Assembly: GCA_038146805.1 (NCBI GenBank)
Contig: JAYQSH010000002.1
Coordinates: 1-64,000, forward strand
DNA length: 64,000 nt
Direction of reading: 5' to 3'
Source: CAIYXB01 sp038146805
GTDB taxonomy: Bacteria; Cyanobacteriota; Vampirovibrionia; LMEP-6097
This document shows positions 1 to 15,100 of this stretch, in pieces (position 1 is the first letter of the stretch; each line of letters starts with the position of its first letter). The notes under the pieces are model-generated. The model saw only the letters and a list, made by a program, of their open reading frames with translations, did not search any database and had not been told where the DNA came from. Made by a program: the position numbers and the translations under genes.

Positions 1-3000
1 TTAATGGAACAACAACTGTTATATCACCTTTATTTAATGGTGGTAAGTTTAATGGTGATAAAGGCGAATATTACTAATGTAAATAGTTGATACTAACTTC
101 AGATACTATCAATGGCACAACGACAATAATTTCTCCATTGTTTAATGGCGGCAAGTTTAATGGTGATGAAGCAAATACGAATGTTAGTAGGATACTTTAG
201 TCTCGGCGAATCAATGGCACTCGACAATAATTTCTCCATTGTTTAATGGCGGCAAGTTTAATGGTGATGAAGCAACTATTACAAATGTAAATGTAGTTGA
301 TACTTTAGTTTCAGATACAATTAATGGAACAAAGCAACAATAATTTCTCCATTATTTAATGGCGGTAAGTTTAATGGTGATGAAGCAACTATTACGAATG
401 TAAATGTAGTTGATACTTTAGTTTCAGCGACTATTAATGGCACCTCGACAATAATTTCTCCATTGTTTAATGGCGGTGTCTTTAATGGTGATAGTGCAAA
501 TATTCTTGGTACTATCACTGCTGATACAGTAAATGCACAAAACTTAAATATTGGTGTCGGTCTTAGCGCTCCAATTATCAATGGAACAACAACAGTGATA
601 TCACCATTGTTTAATGGCGGTAAGTTTAATGGTGATGAAGCAACTATTACTAATGTAAATGTAGTAGATACTTTAGTCTCAGCGACTATCAATGGCACCT
701 CGATAATTATTTCTCCATTGTTTAATGGCGGCAAGTTTAATGGTGATGAAGCAACAATTACGAATGTAAATGTAGTTGATACTTTGGTTTCAGCGACTAT
801 CAATGGCACCTCGACAATAATTTCTCCATTATTTAATGGCGGCAAGTTTAATGGTGATGAGGCGACTATTACTAATGTAAATGTAGTTGATACTTTAACT
901 TCAGATACTATTAACGGCACATCAACAATAATTTCTCCATTATTTAATGGTGGTAAATTTAATGGTGATGAAGCAACTATTACCAATGTAAATGTAGTTG
1001 ATGGTTTCAGCGACTATCAAACAAGTAATTTCTCCATTGTTTAATGGCGGTGTCTTTAATGGTGATAGTGCAAATATTCTTGGTACTATCACTGCTGATA
1101 CAGTAAATGCACAAAACTTAAATGTTGGTGTCGGTCTTAGCGCTCCAATTATCAATGGAACAACAACTGTGATATCACCATTATTTAATGGTGGTAAGTT
1201 TAATGGTGATGAAGCAACTATTACGAATGTAAATGTAGTAGATACTTTAGTCTCAGCGACTATCAATGGCACCTCGACAATAATTTCTCCATTGTTTAAT
1301 GGCGGCAAGTTTAATGGTGATGAAGCAACATATTACGAATGTGAATGTGGTTGATACTTTAGTTTCAGCGACTATTAAATGGCACATCGACAATTATTTC
1401 TCCATTGTTTAATGGCGGCAAGTTTAATGGTGATGAAGCAACTATTACTAATGTGAATGTAGTTGATACCTTAACTTCAGATACTATTAACGGCACATCA
1501 ACAATAATTTCTCCATTGTTTAATGGCGGCAAGTTTAATGGTGATGAAGCAACTATTACGAATGTAAATGTAGTCGATACTTTAGTTTCAGCATACTATT
1601 AATGGTACATCGACTATAATTTCTCCATTGTTTAATGGCGGTGTCTTTAATGGTGATAGTGCAAATATTCTTGGTACTATCACTGCTGATAAGTAAATGC
1701 ACAAAACTTAAATGTAGGTGTCGGTCTTAGCGCTCCAGTGATTAATGGAACAACAACTGTGATATCACCATTATTTAATGGTGGTAAGTTTAATGGTGAT
1801 GAAGCCAATATAACTAATATAAATGTAGTGGATACTTTAACTTCAGATACTATTAATGGCACATCGACAATAATTTCTCCATTGTTTAATGGTGGCAAGT
1901 TTAATGGTGATGAAGCAACAATTACAAATGTAAATGTCGTTGATACTTTAGGCTCAGCAACTATCAATGGCACCTCGACAATCATTTCTCCATTATTTAA
2001 TGGCGGTAAGTTTAATGGTGATGAAGCAACTATTACTAATGTAATGTTGTTGATACTTTAACTTCAGACACATCAATGGAACAAACACAATAATTTCTCC
2101 ATTATTTAATGGTGGTAAGTTTAATGGTGATGAAGCAACTATTACTAATGTCAATGTTGTTGATACTTTAGTCTCAGCTACTATCAACGGCACCTCGACA
2201 ATAATTTCTCCATTGTTTAATGGCGGTGTCTTTAATGGTGATCTGCAAATATTCTTGGTACTATTAACTGCGGCAATTTAATAAATGACAAAACTTAAAT
2301 GTAAATGTCAGTACTTTCAGCTCCAGATACAATTAATGGAACAGCAACAATAATTTCTCCGTTGTTTAATGGTGGTAAGTTTAATGGTGATGAAGCAAAT
2401 ATTACAAATGTAAATATTGTTGATACTTTAACGTCAGATACAATCAATGGCACCTCGACAATAATTTCTCCATTATTTAATGGCGGTAAGTTCAATGGTG
2501 ATGAAGCAACAATTACAAATGTAAATGTCGTTGATACTTTAGTCTCAGCAACTATCAATGGCACCTCGACAATCATTTCTCCATTATTTAATGGCGGCAA
2601 GTTTAATGGTGATGAAGCAACAATTACCAATGTAAATGTAGTAGATACTTTAGTCTCGGCGACTATCAATGGCACCTCGACAATAATTTCTCCATTGTTT
2701 AATGGTGGTAAGTTTAATGGTGATGAAGCAACTATTACGAATGTAAATGTAGTAGATACTTTAGTTTCAGATACTATCAATGGCACATCAACAATAATTT
2801 CTCCATTATTTAATGGCGGTGTCTTTAATGGTGATAGTGCAAATATTCTTGGTACTATTACTGCTGATACTGTAAATGCACAAAACTTAAATGTAGGTGT
2901 CGGTCTTAGCGCTCCAGTGATTAATGGAACAACAACGGTTATATCACCATTATTTAATGGTGGTAAGTTTAATGGTGATGAGGCGACTATTACCAATGTA

Positions 3001-3180
3001 AATGTAGTTGATACTTTAACGTCAGATACTATCAATGGCACCTCGACAATAATTTCTCCATTGTTTAACGGCGGCAAGTTTAATGGTGATGAAGCAACTA
3101 TTACTAATGTAAATGTAGTTGATACTTTAGTTTCAGATACAATCAATGGTACAGCACTATTATTTCTCCATTGTTTAATG
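1..3180 (+). repeat. Zone A: 111-bp (37-codon) tandem units
   Basis: The protein unit runs roughly 'TINGTSTIISPLFNGG' then 'KFNGDEATITNVNVVDTLVS'. The DNA word for FNGGKFNGDEA recurs at 111-bp steps (for example 721 and 832). At irregular intervals a longer variant unit with 'VFNGDSANILGTITADTVNAQ' breaks the series (about 463-600, 1040-1150, 1630-1740, 2810-2925). The segment 2305-3150 is cleanly readable. Indels elsewhere are single or double base losses in otherwise near-identical units. Confidence 0.85.
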
Positions 3181-6100
3181 GTGGTAAGTTTAATGGTGAT
3201 GAAGCAAAAATTTAACTAATTTAACTGCTGTTGAAATCAATTCAACAAATGGCACTTATATAAATCAAGTAGAAGCTGCAATATTTAATGGTGGAATCTT
3301 CAATGGTGATACTGCAATTATTTTTCTGGTACTTTAACAGCAAACACAGTAAATGCCAAAATTTAAATGTAGATCTTTCACTTTCAGCACCAACGATCAA
3401 TGGCACGACTACAGTTATTTCTCCATTGTTTAATGGTGGTAAGTTTAATGGTGATGAGGCGACTATTACTAATGTGAATGTAGTTGATACTCTAACGTCA
3501 GATACCATCAATGGTACCTCAACAATAATTTCTCCATTGTTTAACGGCGGTAAGTTTAATGGTGATGAAGCAAATATTGTAAAGGTACAGTAACAGCAGA
3601 TACACTCAATGGTACGACCACAATAATTTCTCCATTATTTAATGGCGGTAAGTTTAATGGTGATGAGGCAAATATTGTAGGTACAGTAACTGCTGATACA
3701 ATCAATGGAACAACTACAATAATTTCTCCATTGTTTAATGGTGGTAAGTTTAATGCAAACTGAAGCAAATTTAACTAATTTAACTGCTGTTGAAATTAAT
3801 TCAACAAATGGTACTTATATAAATCAAGTAGAAGCTTCGGTATTTAATGGTGGAATTTTCAATGGTGATACTGCAATTATTTCTGGTACTTTAACCGCAG
3901 ATACAGTAAATGCTCAAAACTTAAATGTAGATCTTTCACTTTCAGCGCCATCGATCAATGGTACGACTACCGTTATTTCTCCATTATTTAATGGCGGTAA
4001 GTTTAATGGTGCGAGTGCTGATATTGAAGGTCTAATAACTGCAAACTCACTTGAAGCAGTAGTATCAATGGTACAACAACAATAATTTCTCCATTATTTA
4101 ATGGTGGTAAGTTTAATGGTGCGAGTGCTGATATCGAAGGTCTAATAACTGCAAACTCACTTGAAGCAGTAAGTATCAACGGTACAACAACTGTTATTTC
4201 TCCATTGTTTAATGGCGGTAAATTTAATGGTGATGAAGCAAATATTGTGGGTACAGTAACTGCTGATACAATCAACGGCACAAGCACAATAATTTCTCCA
4301 TTGTTTAATGGTGGTAAGTTTAATGGTACTGAAGCAAATTTAACTAATTTAACTGCTGTTGAAATCAATTCAACAAATGGTACTTATATAAATCAAGTAG
4401 AAGCTGCGATATTTAATGGTGGAATCTTCAATGGTGATACTGCAATTATTTCTGGTACTTTAACATAAATACTGTTAATGCTCAATAATTTAAATGTAAA
4501 TCTTTCACTTTTCAGCGCCAATAATTAATGGAACAACCACAATAATTTCTCCATTGTTTAATGGCGGTAAATTTAATGGTGCTAGTGCTGATATCGAAGG
4601 TTTAATAACTGCAAACTCACTTGAAGCAGTATCTATCAACGGTACAACAACAATAATTTCTCCATTGTTTAATGGTGGTAAGTTTAATGGTGATGAAGCT
4701 GATATTTCGAAGGTATTAATAACTGCAAAAATACTATCTTCAACAAATAGTATCAATGGTACAATACAAGTACTATTTCTCCAATTATTTAATGGTATCG
4801 TGGAATCTTTTTAATACTGGTGATTAACGGATCTCTTAAAATACCCTGATGGTCACAGTTTAGGTTGAGTTGGAACATCAACACAATAATTTCTCCATTG
4901 TTTAATGGTGGTAAGTTTAATGGTAACTGAAGCAAATTTAATTTAATATGAATAGCTGTTGAAATTAATTCTACAAATGGCATTATAAATCATGGTAAAG
5001 CTGCATCTTTAATGGTGGAATCTTCAATGGGGATTCGGCAATTATTTCTGAACTATAACTGCGAATACTGTGAATGCACAAAATTTAAATGTTGATGTTT
5101 CTCTATCTACATCAACTATCAATGGTACCTCTACAATAATTTTCTCCATTGTTTAATGGTGGTAAGTTTAATGGTGATGAGGCGACTATCACTAATGTTA
5201 ATGTGGTTGATACTTTAACTTCAGATACAATAAATGGTACATCGACAATAATTTCTCCATTATTTAATGGTGGTAAGTTTAATGGTGAAGAAGCCACAAT
5301 TACAAATATAACTGTAGTTGATACGTAACTTCTGCAATGGCCATGACAGTAATTTCTCCATTGTTTAATGGTGGTAAGTTTAATGGTGATGAAGCAACAA
5401 TAATAATGTAACCGTAGTTGATACTTTAATGTCAGATACAATCAATGGCACATCGACAATAATTTCTCCATTATTTAATGGTGGTAAATTTAATGGTGAT
5501 GAAGCTGATATTGAAGGTCTAATTACTGAAACTCTCTTGAAGCAATATCTATCAATGGTACTCAACAATAATTTCTCCATTGTTTAATGGTGGCAAGTTT
5601 AATGGAGATGAAGCAAATCTTGTTGATGCAAATGTAACTAATTTAACTGCTGTTGAAATTAATTCTAGAAATGGAACTTATACCAATATGGTAGAAGCTG
5701 CTGTATTTAACGGTGGAATCTTTAATGGAGATAGCGGTATAATTGCTGGAACTCTTATTGCAAATACAGTCAATGCTCAAAACTTTAATGCTGATGTTTC
5801 ACTTGTCAGCTCAACTGATTAATGGTATGACTACAATAATTTCTCCATTGTTTAATGGCGGTAAATTCAATGGTGCTAGTGCTGATAAGTCTAATGCAAA
5901 CTCACTTGAAGCAGCATCTATTAATGGAACAACCACAATAATTTCTCCATTGTTTAATGTAAATTAAGTTTAATAGTTGATGCAAATTTAACAAATTTAA
6001 CTGCTGTTGAAATCAATTCTACAAATGGTACTTATACAAATCAGGTAGAAGCTGCGGTATTTAATGGTGGAATCTTCAATGGTGATACTGGGATTATTTC

Positions 6101-9100
6101 AGGAACATTAACCGCAGATACTGTTAATGCAAATAATCTAAATGTTGATCTTTCACTTTCAGCGCCAACTATCAATGGTGACTGGTTATTTCTCCATTGT
6201 TTAATGGTGGTAAATTTAATGGTGCTGAAGCAACTGATATCGAAGGTTTAAATCTGCAATACTCTTGACAGTAAGTATCAATGGCACAACGACAATTTAT
6301 TTCTCCATTGTTTAATGGCGGTAAAGTTTAATGGTGATTTCTCAAATCTAGTTGATGCAACTAATTTAACTGCTACTGAAATAAATTCTCAAATGGTACG
6401 GTAAACAAATGGTTGAGGCTGCATTATTTAATGGTGGTATATTCAATGGTGAACAAGGTATAATTTCAGGAACTTTAACTGCTGGTACTGTTTAATGGTA
6501 CTGAAAAATCTTAATGTTATATTTCAACTTTCAGCTCCAATTCATTAATGGAACAACCACAAGTAATTTCTCCATTTGTTTAATGGTGGTAAATTTAATG
6601 GTGAATCAGCCTTTCTAATTACTTTAACTGCAACTGTTAATTCAACTTAAATGGTATTTACTTCTTCATTTTCAGCGCCAGTGATCACTGGTACTAACTC
6701 AGTGATCTCTTCATTATTTAATGGCGGTAAGTTTAATGGTGATGAGGCAAATTTATACTAATAGTGCGATAATAAATGCGACGATACAGTAATTTCACCG
6801 TTGTTTAATGGCGGTCAAAGTTTAATGGTGATGAGCAAATATCTGCAACAATTAGTGGAGATCAATCAATGCTACAATGATTCTCCATTATTTAATGGCG
6901 GCAATTTAAATTAGTTGATATGAAACTTATATTTCTTCTAAGCAGTATCTATCAACGGTACAACTGGAATAATTTCTCCATTATTTAATGGCGGTAAGTT
7001 TAATGGTGATGCTAACAATATCGAATGTTTTAACTGCACTTGAAAGCCGATACAACTAAATGGATACGACAATAATTTTCCGTTATTTAATGGTGGTAAA
7101 TTTAATGGTGATGAAGCAAATATTACTAGGTGCAGTAACAGCCGATACACTTAATGGTACAACACAATAATTTCTCCATTATTTAATGGTGGTAAGTTTA
7201 ATGGTGACCGAAGCTAATTTGGTTGATGCTAATTTAACAAATCTAACAGCTGTTGAAATCAATGCTACAAATGGCACTTATATAAATCAAGTAGAAGCTG
7301 CGGTATTTAATGGTGGAATCTTCAATGGTGATACTGGAATTATTTCTGGAACTCTAACAGCAAATACAGTTAATGCAAAATAATTTAAATGTCAATCTTT
7401 TTCACTTTCAGCGCCAACAATTAATGGTACAACCACAATTATTTCTCCATTATTTAATGGTGGTAAATTTAATGGTGCGAGTGCTGATATCGAAGGTTTA
7501 ATCACTGCAAATAGTCTTGAAGCAGAAACTATTAATGGCACAACAACAGTTATTTCTCAATTATTTAATGGTGGTAAGTTTAATGGTGATGAAGTGAATG
7601 AAGTTGATGCAGGTAACTAATCTTACTGCTTGAAAATCAATTCAATGGTACTACGACAAATCAGGTTTCTCCATTATTTAATGGAATCTTCGGATACTGG
7701 AATCATTTAATGGTATCTAACAGCAAATACTGTTAATACAAAATTTAAATGTCAATCTTTCATTTCATACAACAATTAATGGTACGACCACTGTAATTTC
7801 TCCATTATTTAATGGTGGTAAGTTTAATGGTGATGAAGTAAATGTAGTTGATGCTAATGTAACAAATTTAACTGCTGTACTGAAATAAATGCTACAAATG
7901 GCACTTATATAAATCAGGTAGAAGCTGTAATCTTTAATGGTGGAATCTTCAATGGTGATACTGGAATTATTTCAGGTACTTTAACAGCAAATACAGTTAA
8001 TACTCAAAATCTCAATGTCAATCTTTCACTTTCAGCGCCTATTATTAATGGAACAAACACAATAGTTTCACCGTTGTTTAATGGTAAGTTTAATGGTGAT
8101 GAAGCAAATATTGTGGGTACAGTAACAGCCGATACACTTAATGGAACGACGACAGTTATTTCTCCATTGTTTAATGGTGGTAAGTATAATGGTGATGAGG
8201 CAAATATTGTGGGTACAGTAGCCCGATACCTTTAATGGCGCACGGCACATCAATAATCTCTCCATTGTTTAATGGCGGTAAGTTTAATGGTGATGAAGTA
8301 AATGTAGTTGATGCAAATGTAACTAATTTAACTGCTACTGAAATAAATTCTACAAATGGTACTTATACAAATCAGGTAGAGGCTGTAATCTTTAATGGTG
8401 GAATCTTCAATGGTGATACTGGAATTATTTCAGGTACTTTAACAGCAAATACAGTTAATGCACAAAATTTAAATGTAGATCTTTCAGTTTCAGCGCCTAT
8501 TATTAATGGAACAAACACAATAGTTTCACCGTTGTTTAATGGCGGTAAGTTTAATGGTGATGAGGCAAATATTGTGGGTACAGTAACAGCCGATACACTT
8601 TAATGGCGCAACATCAATAATCTCTCCATTGTTTAATGGCGGCAAGTTTAATGGTGATGAAGTTAATGTTGTTGATGCAAATGTAACAAATCTAACTGCT
8701 AACTGAAATCAATTCTACAAATGGTACTTACACAAATCAGGTAGAGGCTGCAATCTTTAATGGTGGAATCTTCAATGGTGATACTGGAATTATTTCAGGT
8801 ACTTTAACAGTAAATACAGTTAATGCAGAAAATCTCAATGTCAACCTTTCACTTTCAGCACCAATTATTAATGGAACAAACACAATAGTTTCACCATTGT
8901 TTAATGGCGGCAAGTTTAATGGTGATGAGGCGAATATTGTGGGTACAGTAACAGCCGATACACTTAACGGCACACCACAATAATTTCACCATTGTTTAAT
9001 GGCGGTAAATTTAATGGTGATGAAGTAAATGTTGTTGATGCAAATGTAACAAATCTAACTGCTACTGAAATCAATTCTACAAATGGTACTTATACAAATC

Positions 9101-12100
9101 AGGTAGAAGCTGCGGTATTTAATGGTGGAATCTTCAATGGTGATATGGAATTATTTCTGGTACTTTAACAGCAAATACAGTTAATGCAGAAAATCTCAAT
9201 GTCAATCTTTCACTTTAGCGCCTATTAATGGAACAAACACAATAGTTTCACCATTGTTTAATGGCGGCAAGTTTAATGGTGATGAGGCGAATATTGTGGG
9301 TACAGTAACAGCCGATACCTTAAATGGCAACACAATAATTTCTCCATTGTTTAATGGCGGTAAGTTTAATGGTGATGAAGTTAATGTTGTTGATGCAAAT
9401 GTAACAAATCTAACTGCTACTGAAATCAATTCTACAAATGGTACTTATACAAATCAGGTAGAAGCTGCTGTATTTAATGGTGGAATCTTCAATGGTGATA
9501 CTGGAATTATTTCAGGTACTCTAACAGCAGATACAGTTAATGCAGAAAATCTCAATGTCAACCTTTCACTTTCAGCACCAATTATTAATGGAACAAACAC
9601 AATAATTTCACCGTTGTTTAATGGCGGTAAATTTAATGGTGATGAGGCAAATATTGTGGGTACAGTAACAGCCGATACACTTAACGGTACGACCACAATA
9701 ATTTCTCCATTGTTTAATGGCGGTAAATTTAATGGTGATGAAGTAAATAGTTGATGCAAATGTAACAAATCTAACTGCTACTGAAATCAATTCTACAAAT
9801 GGTACTTATACAAATCAGGTAGAAGCTGCTGTATTTAATGGTGGAATCTTCAATGGTGATACTGGAATTATTTCTGGTACTTTAACAGCAAATACAGTTA
9901 ATGCAGAAAATCTCAATGTCAATCTTTCACTTTCAGCGCCTATTATTAATGGAACAAACACAATAATTTCACCATTTTTTAATGGCGGCAAGTTTAATGG
10001 TGATGAAGCAACAATTGTGGGTAAAGTAACAGCCGATACACTAAACGGTACGACCACAATAATTTCTCAATTGTTTAATGGCGGTAAGTTTAATGGTGAT
10101 GAAGTTAATGTTGTTGATGCAAATGTAACAAATCTAACTGCTACTGAAATCAATTCTACAAATGGTACTTACACAAATAGGTAGAGGCTGCAATCTTTAA
10201 TGGTGGAATCTTCAATGGTGATACTGGAATTATTTCTGGTACTTTAACAGCAAATACAGTTAATGCAGAAAATCTCAATGTCAATCTTTCACTTTCAGCG
10301 CCTATTATTAATGGAACAAACACAATAATTTCACCGTTGTTTAATGGCGGTAAATTTAATGGTGATAGGCAAATATTCTTGGAACAGTAACAGCCGATAC
10401 ACTTAATGGCACAACATCAATAATCTCTCCATTGTTTAATGGCGGTAAATTTAATGGTGATGAAGTAAATGTTGTTGATGCAAGTGTAACAAATCTAACT
10501 GCTACTGAAATCAATTCTACAAATGGTACTTATACAAATCAGGTAGAAGCTGCGGTATTTAATGGTGGAATCTTCAATGGTGATACTGGAATTATTTCTG
10601 GTACTTTAACAGCAAATACAGTTAATGCAGAAAATCTCAATGTCAATCTTTCACTTTCAGCGCCTATTATTAATGGAACAAACACAATAATTTCACCGTT
10701 GTTTAATGGCGGTAAGTTTAATGGTGCGAGTGCTGATATTGAAGGCTTAATTACTGCAAACTCACTTGACCGTTTCAATGGCGCAACCATCAATAATCTC
10801 TCCATTGTTTAATGGTGGTAAGTTTAATGGTGATGAAGTAAATGTAGTTGATGCAAATGTAACAAATCTAACTGCTACTGAAATCAATTCTACAAATGGT
10901 ACTTATACAAATCAGGTAGAAGCTGCGGTATTTAATGGTGGAATCTTCAATGGTGATACTGGAATCATTTCTGGTACTTTAACCGCAAATACAGTTAATG
11001 CAGAAAATTTAAATGTCAATCTTTCACTTAGTGCTCCAATTATTAATGGAACAAACACAATAGTTTCACCGTTGTTTAATGGCGGTAAGTTTAATGGTGA
11101 TGAGGCAAATATTGAAGGGTACAGTAACTCACCGAAGCACACTAAATGGTACACCAACAATAATTTCTCCGTTGTTTAATGGCGGTAAGTTTAATGGTGA
11201 TGAGGCAAATATTGTGGGTACAGTAACAGCCGATACCTTTAATGGCGCAACATCAATTATCTCTCCATTGTTTAATGGTGGTAAGTTTAATGGTGATGAA
11301 GCAAATGTTGTGCAAATGTAACAAATCTAACTGCTACTGAAATCAATTCTACAAATGGTACTTACACAAATCAGGTAGAGGCTGCAATCTTTAATGGTGG
11401 AATCTTCAATGGTGATACTGGAATTATTGTGGGCAAATACAGTTAACAGAAAATCTCAATGTCAACCTTTCACTTTCAGCACCAATTATTAATGGAACAA
11501 ACACAATAATTTCACCGTTGTTTAATGGCGGTAAATTTAATGGTGACGAGGCAAATATTGTGGGTACAGTAACAGCCGATACACTTAATGGTACGACCAC
11601 AATAATTTCACCATTGTTTAATGGTGGTAAATTTAATGGTGATGAAGTTAATGTAGTTGATGCAAGTGTAACTAATCTAACTGCTATTGAAATCAATTCT
11701 ACAAATGGTACTTATACAAATCAGGTAGAAGCTGCGGTATTTAATGGTGGAATCTTCAATGGTGATACTGGAATTATTTCAGGTACTTTAACAGCAAATA
11801 CAGTTAATGCAGAAAATCTCAATGTCAATCTTTCACTTTCAGCGCCTATTATTAATGGAACAAACACAATAGTTTCACCATTGTTTAATGGGTGGCAAGT
11901 TTAATGGTGATGAGGCAAATATTGTGGGTACAGTAACAGCCGATACACTAAATGGAACGACCACAATAATTTCTCCATTGTTTAATGGCGGTAAGTTTAA
12001 TGGTGATGAAGCAAAATGTTGTTGATGCAAAATAACAAAATCTAACTGCTACTGAAATTAATTCTACAAATGGTACTTACACAAATCAGGTAGAGGCTGC

Positions 12101-15100
12101 AATCTTTAATGGTGGAATCTTCAATGGTGATACTGGAATTATTTCAGGTACTTTAACAGCAAATACAGTTAATGCAGAAAATCTCAATGTCAATCTTTCA
12201 CTTTCAGCACCAATTATTAATGGAACAAACACAATAGTTTCACCATTGTTTAATGGTAAGTTTAATGGTGATGAGGCGAATATTGTGGGTACAGTAACAG
12301 CCGATACACTAAATGGAACGACCACAATAATTTCACCATTATTTAATGGCGGTAAGTTTAATGGTGATGAAGTAAATGTAGTTGATGCAAATGTAACTAA
12401 TCTAACTGCTATTGAAATCAATTCTACAAATGGTACTTACACAAATCAGGTAGAGGCTGCAATCTTTAATGGTGGAATCTTCAATGGTGATACTGGAATT
12501 ATTTCCAGGTACTTTAACAGCAAATACAGTTAATGCAGAAAATCTTAAATGTCAATCTTTCACTTTCAGCTCCAATTATTAATGGAACGACCACAGTTAT
12601 TTCTCCATTGTTTAATGGCGGTAAGTTTAATGGTGATGAGGCAAATATTGAAGGTTTGGGTACAGTAACAGCTTGAGGCACATCTAAATGGTACGAACAA
12701 CAATAATATCTCCGTTGTTTAATGGTAAGTTTAATGGTGATGAAGTAAATGTAGTTGATGCAAGTGTAACTAATCTAACTGCTATTGAAATCAATTCTAC
12801 AAATGGTACTTACACAAATCAGGTAGAGGCTGCAATCTTTAATGGTGGAATCTTCAATGGTGATACTGGAATTATTTCTGGTACTTTAACAGCCAATACA
12901 GTTAATGCAGAAAATTTAAATGTAGATCTTTCACTTTCAGCACCAACAATTAATGGTACGACCACTGTTATCTCTCCATTGTTTAATGGCGGTAAATTTA
13001 ATGGTGCGAGTGCTGATATTGAAGGTTTAATTACTGCCAACTCACTTGAAGCAGCATCTATCAATGGTACAACAACAATAATATCTCCATTGTTTAATGG
13101 CGGTAAGTTTAATGGTGATGAAGCAAATATTGTGGGTGCAGTAACAGCCGATACACTTAACAATTAAGGTAATTTCTCCATTGTTTAATGGTGGTAAAAT
13201 ATAATGGTGATGAAGCAAATATTAAGGGGTACAGTAACAGCCGATACACTTAATGGAACGACCACAATAATATCTCCATTGTTTAATGGCGGTAAGTTTA
13301 ATGGTGATGAAGTAAATGTAGTTGATGCAAATGTAACTAATTTAACTGCTACTGAAATAAATTCTACAAATGGTACTTACACAAATCAGGTAGAGGCTGC
13401 AATCTTTAATGGTGGAATCTTCAATGGTGATACTGGAATTATTTAGATACTTTAATAGCAAATACAGTTAATAATCTCAATGTTAACCGCATTTATTAAT
13501 GGAACAAATACAGTTTAATGCACAAATTTAATGGTGATGAGGCGAATATGTAGATACACTTAATGGCACAACACAGATAATCTCTCCATTGCACCAACAA
13601 TTAAATGTTGTTGACAAGTGACCAAATCTAACTGCTACTGAAATCAATTCTATAAATTGTTACAAATCAGGCGAAGCTAAATTTAATGGTGGAATCTTCG
13701 GTGATACAAAATATTTTGGTACTTTAAAGCAAATACAGTTAATGGAGAAAATCTCAATGTCAACTTTCACTCAGCGTACTAATGGAACAAACACAACTGG
13801 TAGTTTAATAGATGAGGCAAATATTTCTGCAGTCAATGATACTTTAACAACATCAATAATATCTCCATTGTTTAATGGCGGTAAGTTTAATGGTGATGAA
13901 GTAAATGTAGTTTACAAATATAACAAATCTAACTGCTATTGAAATCAATTCTACAAAGTACACAAACAGAGTAGCTGTATTTAATGGTGGAATCTTAATG
14001 GTGATACGAAGCACGTACTTTAACAGCAAATACAGTTAATGCAGAAAATTTCAATGTCAGATCTTTCCACTTTCAGCACCAATTATTAATGGTGGTAATT
14101 TCCCCATTGTTTAATGGCGGTAAGTTTAATGTAGTGACGAGGCAAAATATTGTGGGTACAGTAACAGCCGATACACTTAATGGCACAACATCAATAATAT
14201 CTCCATTGTTTAATGGCGGTAAATTTAATGGTGATGAAGTAAATGTTGTTGATGCAAGTGTAACTAATCTAACTGCTACTGAAATCAATTCTACAAATGG
14301 TACTTATACAAATCAGGTAGAAGCTGCGGTATTTAATGGTGGAATCTTCAATGGTGATACTGGAATCATTTCTGGTACTTTAACAGCAAATACAGTTAAT
14401 GCAGAAAATCTCAATGTCAATCTTTCACTTTCAGCGCCTATTATTAATGGAACAACCACAATTATTTCACCGTTGTTTAATGGCGGTAAGTTTAATCGGT
14501 GATGAGGCAAATATTGTGGTGCAGTATTGAAGCCGATTTAATGGTACGACCACAATAATTTCACCGTTGTTTAATGGTGGAAAATTTAATGGTGATCAAA
14601 TATTGTGGGTACAGTAATGCCGATACACTTAATGGAACGACCACAATAATATCTCCATTTTGTTTAATGGCGGTAAGTTTAATGGTGATGAAGTAAATGT
14701 AGTTGATGCAAGTGTAACTAATCTAACTGCTACTGAAATCAATTCTACAAATGGTACTTATACAAATCAGGTAGAAGCTGCGGTATTTAATGGTGGAATC
14801 TTCAATGGTGATACTGGAATCATTTCTGGTACTCTAACAGCAAATACTGTTAATGCAAATAATTTAAATGTCAATCTTTCACTTTCAGCACCAACAAATT
14901 AACGGTACGTTCTCTGGTTATTTCTCCATTGTTTAATGGCGGTAAGTTTAATGGTGCTAGTGCTGATATTGAAGGTTTAATTACTGCAAACTCACTTGAA
15001 GCAGCATCTATCAATGGTACAACAACAATAATATCTCCATTGTTTAATGGCGGTAAGTTTAATGGTGATGAAGCAAATATTGTGGGTACAGTAACAGCCG